Source of the DNA: an uncultured Methanobrevibacter sp.
GTDB lineage: Archaea > Methanobacteriota > Methanobacteria > Methanobacteriales > Methanobacteriaceae
Direction: 5' to 3'
NCBI GenBank assembly: GCA_946611495.1
Contig: CAMODR010000085.1
Coordinates: forward strand, 1-6,221
DNA: 6,221 nucleotides
Shown: in pieces, positions 1 to 5,196 of the stretch
Layout of the letters: the number at the start of each line of letters is the position of its first letter
Position numbering within the stretch: position 1 is the stretch's first letter
The notes under the pieces: model-generated
What the model was told of the DNA's origin: nothing
The model's input: only the letters and a program-made list of their open reading frames with translations
The model's database searches: none
Position numbers and translations under genes: made by a program

Positions 1-3000
1 CTATAAGAACATCTAGAACATTCTTCAGCCTTTTCAGGCTTTCTTTCATACTCATCATTCTTGATTTTTCCTGCAATGATATTAAGATTAGCCTTTTCCC
101 TCTTCATACGATCTTCATCAATATCAACTATATAAGGTTTGTCTCCCTTGATAAAGTGAATTATAGCTCTCTTGACATCATACTTTTCATATTCAGGAAT
201 TTCCCTAAGGGCTGAAGCATAAATGTATGACTGCTTAACATAGGCATCAATGTGGTTTTCATCGAATTCAGCATACTTATAATCCAAAATTACAACTTCA
301 CCATTTTCCTCCATGTAAACCAAGTCAATTGCACCATTTAAGAGATAGTTATCCCTTAATAGCTCAAAGTCAAATTCTGCTTCAAGGACTTCTCTATTTA
401 CTGAGTATTTATAGTAATAGTTAATTACATTATTCTTAAACTCTTTAAATTCCTCGTCTCCTTCTTCTATATCAAACATAGGTTTATAATGCTTGATGAT
501 GATTTCTTCAAGCTCATCTTCGCTGACTGTAATGCCATCCAATAGCTTTAGGTTAAGCTCTTCCATGATTTCGTGGAAAACGCTTCCCCTATTTGCAGCT
601 TTAGCTGAACCTGAACGCATGAATCCTAAATTATAGCTTAAGTCATACTTGAATGGACATGAAATGTATTGTGTATATCTTGAATAATTAAGTACAACTG
701 GCTCTTCAAGGCTTTCAAGCTCATCTTTAATCTCTTCATCTTCTTTTGGACTGCTTTGGTTAAAGTCCCATTCAAACTTGACTTTGTCCAATTCATCATA
801 GCTAAAATCAGTTAAACTATCTTTGATTCTTTCAATTTGCTCTGGAACTTCTCCAATAGTGGATAAAATCAAGAGATCTTTAGCCCTTGTCATTGCAACA
901 TAAAGGACTCTGTCCTCTTCCTCAGCACTTAAAATGTTTTCATCCTCAATAGAAATGGTTTTAGGGACCCATTCATCATTTTCCTTTTTTAAGGTAGTTT
1001 TATACCCTAAACATTCATTTGGAGTGTAATATGTGTCATTAGGGAAGACATTATCCTTTTCACGATTAGGATCTTTAACCTTCATTGGGAACTTTTCCTT
1101 TTGAAGTGATGTGATAATGGTTACTGGAAACTCGAGACCTTTAGCCCCATGAATGGTCATTAGCTGAACGCCCTCATCATCTTTATGATGGGAATCATAT
1201 TTTTTAATGGCATCATTTAAAAAGAAAAAGGCTCCCCTAATATCAGTCTCAGAAATGAATGATTCATAATTAGATATTGTTTGAGTGATTAAAGCAATAT
1301 CTGCGATTTCATCATAGGACATTTCATGTTCATATATATCAGACAATGCAAGTAACTTGTAAAAGACAGCTAATACGGTTAATGGCTCTGATTCTTCTTG
1401 AGAATCTGATTCCATCTCGATAGAAGAATTATCAGAAATTAATTCAGTATTTGCAGATTCAGAAATCAATTCACCATTATCTTCAGCACTTTCAGACTTT
1501 TTAGGATAAATTTCCTCTCTGATTGCTTCTAAATGGGTGAAGAATTTCTTATCTTTTGGGTTTTCTATTTTTTCCAAATCGATTATAGGAACTTGAACCT
1601 GTCTAAATATTTTAGTTAATGTATCCAAATCTTCATTATCTTTAACTCTTTTAGCATTTCTTACTCTACTAACGCCTCTTTCCTTTCTAAATCCATTCTC
1701 AATCCTAAGGATATCATCATAAAAGTCTTCCTGAAGTGAATGAAGGTAATCGATAGTTGATTGATCAAGGTTCCAAAATGGTGTTACAAAGTAATCTCCA
1801 CAAAATGCATTAAGGTTTGATTCTTCTTTTAATTCTTCTTTTGATGGAATATGTCCTAAATAAGTCTTTCTAGAAACATACCATAACAAAGTTTTTATGG
1901 ATTTAACCCACGGCTTATCAGACAAGTCCTTTTGCCCCTTAATGGAAAAACTGATCTCATCATTGCTAAGCATTTCAGTCAAATTTTTAATTGTCTTATC
2001 GCTATGCTTCCTATAAAGGACAGCCACATCAGAGTAATCCCTAATAAGCTGATTTTCCTTTAGATATTTAATGATTTGATAAATATTTACAGCTTCATCA
2101 TCACTATCCTCATTTTCAATTAGGAAATTAGGGTTATTGTAAGGCTTGCCATCGCTTTTCATATTCTTATTTGAGGTATCTTTTCTTTGAGAGGATATAA
2201 ACTCCTCTGTAAGATTAACTATATTCTCTGTTGAGCGGAAATTAATGTCTAAAGGAGTTGTATTAAAACCTTCCAATTTAACCAATTCATCAAAGAAATC
2301 ATTGAAGGAACTTCTGAATGCATAAATATGCTGGTCAACATCTCCTACTGCAGTGAAATAGTCACAATGTTTTCTTAAATGCTGAAAAATCCTGAATTGA
2401 AGAGGGTCAGTGTCCTGAAACTCATCTACAAAAACAGTAGTGTATTGGGTCTTTGAATCCCTAGCCAACTCTTCCATTGTCTTTTTCTGCAAGGTGTCAT
2501 AATCTACATAGCCATTTTCATCCAATAGCTTCAAATAAATAGGATAAGCCTTTATGATTTGTCTAAATCTTGCATTATACCAATTCTTTTTATATGATTT
2601 TAAGTTAAAATCCTCATCATCACTATCAAGATTATTATCATGATCATCAATAAGCTTTTTAGAGAAATAGTTCATAGAGTTTACGAAATTAATATAAGAT
2701 TGGGTTACTGGCCTTGATTCTGAAATCATTTCCTCAAGCATTTCAGAGTCTACATTGAATGAACCATATTCGCCAAATTTAGAGATGACAGCCGGAATCT
2801 GATAATCCAATACTGTAGATTCCCCTATAAATCCAAGCTCCTCACTGAATTTCTTAATGAATAATGTCTTCATTTCTGAAGAGTCATCATCTATTAATCT
2901 TACTTGGATGTCCCTCTCTTTAAGAAACTCAAGACAGAAAGAATGGATTGTGGAAATCTGCATCTTCAATACTATTTCATTTGAAAGCTCTTTTCTTAAC

Positions 3001-3194
3001 TTATACTTTAAGTTGTCTGCAGCCTTATTAGTGAATGTGATTACTAAAAAGGATTCAGGATCTACTCCTTGTTTTATCAAATGCTTAATTCTCTCTACAA
3101 TTACAGTGGTCTTACCGGAACCAGGTCCAGCCTCAACCAATAATGTGCCTTTACCATATTCAATTACTTTATTTTGGTTTCCTTTAAATTCCAT
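1..3194 (-). CDS. UvrD/AddA-like superfamily 1 helicase fused to RecB-family Fe-S nuclease (partial, C-terminus off the left edge)
   Basis: This is an ATP-dependent DNA helicase/exonuclease of the UvrD-RecB-AddA type, expected to unwind and trim DNA ends for recombinational repair. I translated it from the ATG at 3194-3192; 1064 codons lie in the window with no stop. Helicase motifs in order are Gln at 7, Walker A AGPGSGKTT (22-30), TFTNKAAD (53-60), TIHSFC (82-87), Walker B DEFQDTD (257-263), GDVDQHIYAFR (284-294), LDINFRSTEN (315-324), TIHGAKGLEFPVT (680-692) and EEEDRVLYVAMTRAK (758-772, arginine finger R770). The C-terminal nuclease has C846, the GSVFH turn (870-874), GAID (954-957), DYK (971-973) and Q988-x3-Y992, the usual RecB-family set. 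C1059 and C1062 form CxxC; a last cysteine near 1068 would complete the iron-sulfur site but is outside the window. The start is fixed by a GGGGG Shine-Dalgarno site 7 nt upstream. Residues 566-604 form an acidic, Ser-rich linker. Family assignment is very secure. Whether it works alone or with an AddB-like partner cannot be seen. Confidence 0.95.
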   Translation of the reverse strand, partial: MEFKGNQNKVIEYGKGTLLVEAGPGSGKTTVIVERIKHLIKQGVDPESFLVITFTNKAADNLKYKLRKELSNEIVLKMQISTIHSFCLEFLKERDIQVRLIDDDSSEMKTLFIKKFSEELGFIGESTVLDYQIPAVISKFGEYGSFNVDSEMLEEMISESRPVTQSYINFVNSMNYFSKKLIDDHDNNLDSDDEDFNLKSYKKNWYNARFRQIIKAYPIYLKLLDENGYVDYDTLQKKTMEELARDSKTQYTTVFVDEFQDTDPLQFRIFQHLRKHCDYFTAVGDVDQHIYAFRSSFNDFFDELVKLEGFNTTPLDINFRSTENIVNLTEEFISSQRKDTSNKNMKSDGKPYNNPNFLIENEDSDDEAVNIYQIIKYLKENQLIRDYSDVAVLYRKHSDKTIKNLTEMLSNDEISFSIKGQKDLSDKPWVKSIKTLLWYVSRKTYLGHIPSKEELKEESNLNAFCGDYFVTPFWNLDQSTIDYLHSLQEDFYDDILRIENGFRKERGVSRVRNAKRVKDNEDLDTLTKIFRQVQVPIIDLEKIENPKDKKFFTHLEAIREEIYPKKSESAEDNGELISESANTELISDNSSIEMESDSQEESEPLTVLAVFYKLLALSDIYEHEMSYDEIADIALITQTISNYESFISETDIRGAFFFLNDAIKKYDSHHKDDEGVQLMTIHGAKGLEFPVTIITSLQKEKFPMKVKDPNREKDNVFPNDTYYTPNECLGYKTTLKKENDEWVPKTISIEDENILSAEEEDRVLYVAMTRAKDLLILSTIGEVPEQIERIKDSLTDFSYDELDKVKFEWDFNQSSPKEDEEIKDELESLEEPVVLNYSRYTQYISCPFKYDLSYNLGFMRSGSAKAANRGSVFHEIMEELNLKLLDGITVSEDELEEIIIKHYKPMFDIEEGDEEFKEFKNNVINYYYKYSVNREVLEAEFDFELLRDNYLLNGAIDLVYMEENGEVVILDYKYAEFDENHIDAYVKQSYIYASALREIPEYEKYDVKRAIIHFIKGDKPYIVDIDEDRMKREKANLNIIAGKIKNDEYERKPEKAEECSRCSY

Positions 3195-3201
3195 AGCTGT
3201 T

Positions 3202-3206
3202 CCCCC
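3202..3206 (-). promoter_or_regulatory. Shine-Dalgarno site of the helicase gene
   Basis: On the minus strand, AAAGGGGGAAC precedes the ATG with 7 bases between the G-run and the start codon. It supports the ATG at 3194 as the start. It also argues against a leaderless transcript from the closer A+T-rich TATATAAAAG at 3221-3212, which would begin too near the ATG to include this site. Confidence 0.75.
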
Positions 3207-3237
3207 TTTATCTTTTATATATTAATGGTCACTGTTA

Positions 3238-3245
3238 CTTATAAA
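3238..3245 (-). promoter_or_regulatory. Probable TATA box of the helicase gene
   Basis: The minus strand reads AAAAGG followed by TTTATAAG. The purine stretch in front resembles an archaeal BRE. A start about 25 bases downstream falls near 3214-3220, giving a leader of roughly 20 nt that contains the GGGGG ribosome site. An alternative TATATAAAAG lies at 3221-3212 but is only about 20 bp from the ATG. Confidence 0.55.
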
Positions 3246-3411
3246 CCTTTTCAATTGTCCACAATATACTTTCAAAAAGAGTTAATTATTTAAATATATC
3301 TATCTTTAGAGTAATTAATTTTTTTAAAAGACTCCTTAATTTCAAAAGATAATAAGAAATTAATGATTGTTCGTAATGATTAAAATTAAAATAACTAATT
3401 TGTAATAATCG

Positions 3412-3442
3412 ATTAAAATTATTATTACATAATAATTTTAAT
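3412..3442. repeat. Perfect 14-bp inverted repeat with 3-nt spacer
   Basis: The left arm ATTAAAATTATTAT (3412-3425) and right arm ATAATAATTTTAAT (3429-3442) are exact reverse complements around TAC. Arms of this length are longer than most chance palindromes, but the region is close to pure A+T, so significance is moderate. It could be a dimer-binding operator or a cruciform. It lies more than 200 bp upstream of the helicase start and about 150 bp upstream of the orphan promoter. Confidence 0.8.
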
Positions 3443-3512
3443 ATAAAATTATTTATAATCAATAAAAACAATTAGATAGTATTAATAATATAATAAAATT
3501 AATTATAACTTT

Positions 3513-3539
3513 AAAATAATAAAAATAATAAAAATAATA
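3513..3539. repeat. Three perfect tandem copies of AAAATAATA
   Basis: The 9-mer AAAATAATA occurs three times without a mismatch at 3513-3521, 3522-3530 and 3531-3539. It lies about 55 bp upstream of the TATA box at 3595. A roughly helical-phase A-tract array could bend DNA or bind chromatin proteins, or may simply be slippage in A+T-rich DNA. Confidence 0.8.
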
Positions 3540-3587
3540 AAGAATTTCATTTTTTAAAATTTTAAAAAAATAAATTTGTAAAGAAAT

Positions 3588-3602
3588 CGGAAGATTTATA
3601 TA
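3588..3602 (+). promoter_or_regulatory. Strong archaeal promoter (BRE-like CGGAAGA plus TTTATATA) with no gene directly behind it
   Basis: CGGAAGA (3588-3594) is immediately followed by TTTATATA (3595-3602). The first matches the archaeal BRE pattern cRnAAnt at all but the last base, and the second is an ideal methanogen TATA box. Transcription is predicted to start around 3622-3628. The next plus-strand start codon with a ribosome site is at 3840, more than 200 nt further on. The promoter therefore drives either a small RNA or an unusually long leader. Confidence 0.6.
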
Positions 3603-3624
3603 CTTTAAAATCAAAAGTATTATT

Positions 3625-3710
3625 ACAAATTTAGAAAAACACGGCAACCACCAAAAATTATACACCACACCTTAATGCATCACTATTAAGAAACATATTA
3701 TAATTTTTTT
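3625..3710 (+). ncRNA. Candidate small RNA or long 5' leader
   Basis: This is an inference from signals, not a recognised RNA family. A good TATA box predicts a start near 3625. The segment 3640-3671 is C-rich (13 C, 2 G) in an otherwise A+T-rich spacer. A hairpin with arms CTTAAT/ATTAAG lies at 3671-3690, and a run of seven T follows at 3704-3710, the kind of U-run at which archaeal RNA polymerase terminates. A transcript of roughly 85 nt would result; read-through to the hairpin at 3722-3785 would give about 160 nt. Alternatively this is the leader of the gene at 3840. A minus-strand transcript over the same G-rich complement cannot be excluded. Confidence 0.35.
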
Positions 3711-3721
3711 AGCTTGCTGTT

Positions 3722-3785
3722 TTTAAAAGAGAATAATAATCAAAATAAGGTTTAAAAATCATTATTGATCTTATTCTTTTTTAAA
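3722..3785. terminator. Long A+T-rich hairpin, possible terminator or leader structure
   Basis: Positions 3722-3736 pair with 3771-3785 over 15 bp, 14 Watson-Crick pairs plus one G-U, and TTATTCTTTTTT ends in a T-run. Inside, ATCAA (3739-3743) can pair with TTGAT (3765-3769) after a small internal loop. It sits downstream of the orphan promoter and upstream of the gene at 3840, where two divergent genes alone would not need a terminator. Function is inferred. Confidence 0.45.
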
Positions 3786-3802
3786 TTTCTGGATTAAAGG
3801 AT

Positions 3803-3832
3803 TTTATACAAATTTTATTTTTTTTTAAGGAG
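3803..3832 (+). promoter_or_regulatory. Start signals of the gene at 3840: possible TATA, T9 run and ribosome site
   Basis: TTTATA (3803-3808) follows the purine-rich AAAGGA, then nine consecutive T (3818-3826) and AAGGAG (3827-3832) lead into the ATG 7 bases later. If this TATA is used, transcription would start at about 3830 and lose part of the ribosome site. A start from TTTAAAAA (3751-3758) or from the orphan promoter at 3595 is thus also possible. The ribosome site itself is clear. Confidence 0.4.
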
Positions 3833-3839
3833 ATAATTT

Positions 3840-4400
3840 ATGAGTATGATAAATCTAGAAATAAGCAAAAAGGAAATCATCTATGACGGTAAAGTAAAAA
3901 AATATGGAAAGAAAGGCGTAATTCCAATAAAGGAAAAATTAGACCATGAACATATCTATGTAATTTTCCCATTTGAGCGTAAAAACATTGGAGGCAAAGT
4001 GCATATAATAGTCGATTCAATGTATATAGAAAGAGTAAGCCTTAATGAAGGCAAATACCAAATTAACTTAAAAAACAAGTATGCTGGCAAGAAATGCATT
4101 GTTATTAATGTAAAAGACAAAATTAATATGGAATTAGAAAAAAGATATAGTGTCTATGATGGCAAAGTGAAAAAAACATACAATGGCCAAGGAATTGTCA
4201 GAGTAAAGGACAAATACCTTGGAAGCCGTTCATATGTTATTTTCCCAAGCCACCGCAAAGAGGATGATAATATGATTTCATTTGGAATTGATGAAATATC
4301 CAATGAGGGAATTCATCCAGACACTGACCACACCTGTCGCATACTTTTAGGCAAGGAATATATTGGAAGGGACTGTCTAATTGTCTTACAAGAAGCTTAA
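3840..4400 (+). CDS. Four-repeat beta-rich protein, AbrB/DUF2080-like pattern, function unknown
   Basis: I do not recognise a named gene. The 186-residue protein is basic, has no signal peptide or membrane segment, and is built from repeats. YDGKVKK occurs at 15-21 and 106-112, marking a tandem duplication of about 91 residues. Each half also contains two related units, giving four in all: GVIPIKEKLDHEHIYVI (26-42), YQINLKNKYAGKKCIVI (73-89), GIVRVKDKYLGSRSYVI (118-134) and CRILLGKEYIGRDCLIV (166-182). They share hydrophobic-x-hydrophobic-Lys/Gly, then Gly (His in unit 1), then a hydrophobic strand. This resembles the swapped-hairpin pattern (kvkk-G-x-G-x-I-x-iPk-x-x-x-G-k) of AbrB-type DNA-binding domains and the archaeal DUF2080 family; that link is by eye. 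A role in binding nucleic acid is possible but unproven. The start ATG is set by AAGGAG 7 bases upstream; a second in-frame ATG at codon 3 is less well placed. No clear terminator follows. Confidence 0.85.
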   Translation: MSMINLEISKKEIIYDGKVKKYGKKGVIPIKEKLDHEHIYVIFPFERKNIGGKVHIIVDSMYIERVSLNEGKYQINLKNKYAGKKCIVINVKDKINMELEKRYSVYDGKVKKTYNGQGIVRVKDKYLGSRSYVIFPSHRKEDDNMISFGIDEISNEGIHPDTDHTCRILLGKEYIGRDCLIVLQEA

Positions 4401-4439
4401 TTTTGGTTTAGACATATACAGGTCCTTTAAAAATAAAAC

Positions 4440-4450
4440 TTTATATATAA
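4440..4450 (+). promoter_or_regulatory. TATA box of the three-gene ADP-ribosylglycohydrolase operon
   Basis: TTTATATATAA is preceded by the A-rich AAATAAAAC, which can serve as BRE. A start about 25 bases downstream falls near 4466-4472, giving a short leader that begins just ahead of AGGGGG (4471-4476). The box lies 40 bp after the stop of the preceding gene, so the genes from 4484 can be transcribed independently of it. Confidence 0.65.
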
Positions 4451-4483
4451 CTTTCTTATTATTTTTGTAAAGGGGGAAAAATT

Positions 4484-4783
4484 ATGAAAATGAAAATAAA
4501 TAGTATAAAAGATGAGAAATATTATCCATTAACTCGTAAAGAATTTGAAGAAAAAGTAATAGAACTGACTTTAAGCCTATATGATGAAAAGGACCATGAT
4601 TACATTAAAAAAGAAATCAATAGAGTAATTGAAACAGAACCATTATTTTGGAACGGTTTATATGATGGTGCTTGTTTTGTTTATGAGAACCCATCTCTTT
4701 ATGGAAAGAATTGCAAAAGAGCATTTGAAGATGGGTACATATTGCAAAATGCAGTAGGAGAATTAAGATTAATGATAGGATAA
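4484..4783 (+). CDS. Small protein of unknown function, first gene of the operon
   Basis: I do not recognise a family for this 99-residue soluble protein. Residues 17-50 read as charged amphipathic helix (LTRKEFEEKVIELTLSLYDE and on). The second half is rich in aromatic residues and glycines: W56, the GLYDGACFVYENP stretch (58-70), LYG (72-74) and FEDGY (81-85), with cysteines at 64 and 77. There is no signal peptide, membrane segment or known catalytic motif, and it is too small for an ADP-ribosyltransferase. The start is fixed by AGGGGG with 7-8 bases of spacing; a second ATG at codon 3 is possible. The next gene begins 26 bp downstream, so co-transcription with the 128-residue protein and the ADP-ribosylglycohydrolase is likely. 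That linkage is the only hint at its role. Confidence 0.85.
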   Translation: MKMKINSIKDEKYYPLTRKEFEEKVIELTLSLYDEKDHDYIKKEINRVIETEPLFWNGLYDGACFVYENPSLYGKNCKRAFEDGYILQNAVGELRLMIG

Positions 4784-4799
4784 AGAAGATAAAAATAGG

Positions 4800-4805
4800 G
4801 GTGAT
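4800..4805 (+). promoter_or_regulatory. Ribosome site GGTGAT that decides the start of the next gene
   Basis: TAGGGGTGATATGAATG contains two ATGs, at 4806 and 4810. GGTGAT matches the complement of the archaeal 16S tail. The ATG at 4806 abuts this site and reaches a stop after three codons, whereas the one at 4810 is 4 bases away and opens the long frame. The ATG at 4810 is therefore the start. Confidence 0.7.
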
Positions 4806-4809
4806 ATGA

Positions 4810-5196
4810 ATGACTGATTTAGAAAAGCTTGAAGAGAAATTCCACGAGTTCCTTAAAACTGGATTGAGTGATAAGGCCTATAATGTTGATTTAGTGAAGG
4901 TCACTGAAGACTTGTTTAAACAAATGAAGGCGTTTTATATAGCATTCGGATTTATTTCATATTTTTTAGTTAAGGAAAATGAAAATCCTGTGCTTTATGT
5001 TAACATAGCCACACGAATGGATACTGACTTAATAGTGTTTATTGATGAAGAATCATATGATGTTTATGATGTGTTTATGGGCGAGAATAAGGAAATAAGT
5101 AAAAAATATTATGAAGAATCCAAAAAGGTTAAAAGATTTGAAGATATGGAAAACATTAGAATAATAAAAGAAAAAGATAAGGGGGAAATCAAATGA
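4810..5196 (+). CDS. Small alpha/beta protein of unknown function, second gene of the operon
   Basis: I do not recognise a family for this 128-residue protein. It starts with a charged helix (LEKLEEKFHEFLK, 4-16), then a hydrophobic stretch AFYIAFGFISYFLV (41-54) that is too short and too closely framed by charge to be a sure membrane segment. Strand-like segments follow: VLYVNIA (61-67), DLIVFID (73-79) and a YDVYDV repeat (83-88). The tail is a long Lys/Glu-rich helix (92-128). The order helix, strands, helix suggests a compact cytosolic domain, perhaps a binding or adaptor protein. Its TGA stop overlaps the ATG of the ADP-ribosylglycohydrolase gene by 4 bp (ATGA), and the ribosome site GGGGG for that gene lies inside its last codons. 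This implies coupled translation and suggests that the two products work together. Confidence 0.87.
   Translation: MTDLEKLEEKFHEFLKTGLSDKAYNVDLVKVTEDLFKQMKAFYIAFGFISYFLVKENENPVLYVNIATRMDTDLIVFIDEESYDVYDVFMGENKEISKKYYEESKKVKRFEDMENIRIIKEKDKGEIK

Larger units (their letters stand above)
3195..3839. other. 645-bp A+T-rich intergenic region between divergent genes
   Basis: No convincing protein gene is present. Two short minus-strand open frames here (3471-3286 and 3668-3459) start at TTG and GTG and are made of Leu/Ile/Phe/Asn/Lys/Tyr as expected from random A+T-rich DNA. From the left it holds the helicase promoter, a stretch with short direct repeats (TAATGATT at 3361 and 3374; GATTAAAATTA at 3378-3388 and 3411-3421), a perfect palindrome (3412-3442), a 9-bp tandem repeat (3513-3539), a strong orphan TATA box (3595-3602), a C-rich patch (3640-3671), a small hairpin, T-runs, a long A+T hairpin (3722-3785), and the start signals of the gene at 3840. 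The length is unusual for a simple divergent promoter region and leaves room for an RNA gene. Confidence 0.7.

Noticed and set aside
3212..3221. TATATAAAAG as the main helicase TATA box
   Set aside because: It is only about 20 bp from the ATG, which would give a leaderless transcript and leave the strong GGGGG ribosome site unused. The box at 3238-3245 fits better.
2857..3225. 122-residue plus-strand open frame
   Set aside because: It lies antisense to the helicase N-terminus, whose Walker A and other motifs are certain. Its composition is that of a complementary-strand shadow and it has no ribosome site.
3361..3450. Short repeats in the spacer as a CRISPR-like array or origin
   Set aside because: The repeats are 8-11 bp, irregularly spaced and pure A+T. 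There are no regular spacers and no recognisable origin boxes.
3286..3471. 61-residue minus-strand open frame in the spacer
   Set aside because: TTG start, no ribosome site, and low-complexity Leu/Asn/Ile/Lys/Phe content expected of random A+T-rich DNA.
3459..3668. 69-residue minus-strand open frame that looks membrane-like
   Set aside because: GTG start, Tyr/Phe/Ile/Leu-rich by base composition, overlaps the previous false frame and runs across the strong plus-strand promoter. A tiny membrane peptide cannot be fully excluded.
3671..3690. Hairpin CTTAAT-loop-ATTAAG as a stand-alone terminator
   Set aside because: The stem is only 6 bp and weak, and the T7 run begins 13 bases after it. I kept it only as part of the candidate RNA.
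4484..5196. The two small operon genes as a classical toxin-antitoxin pair
   Set aside because: Neither shows a known toxin nuclease motif or an antitoxin DNA-binding motif. Only gene order would support the idea.
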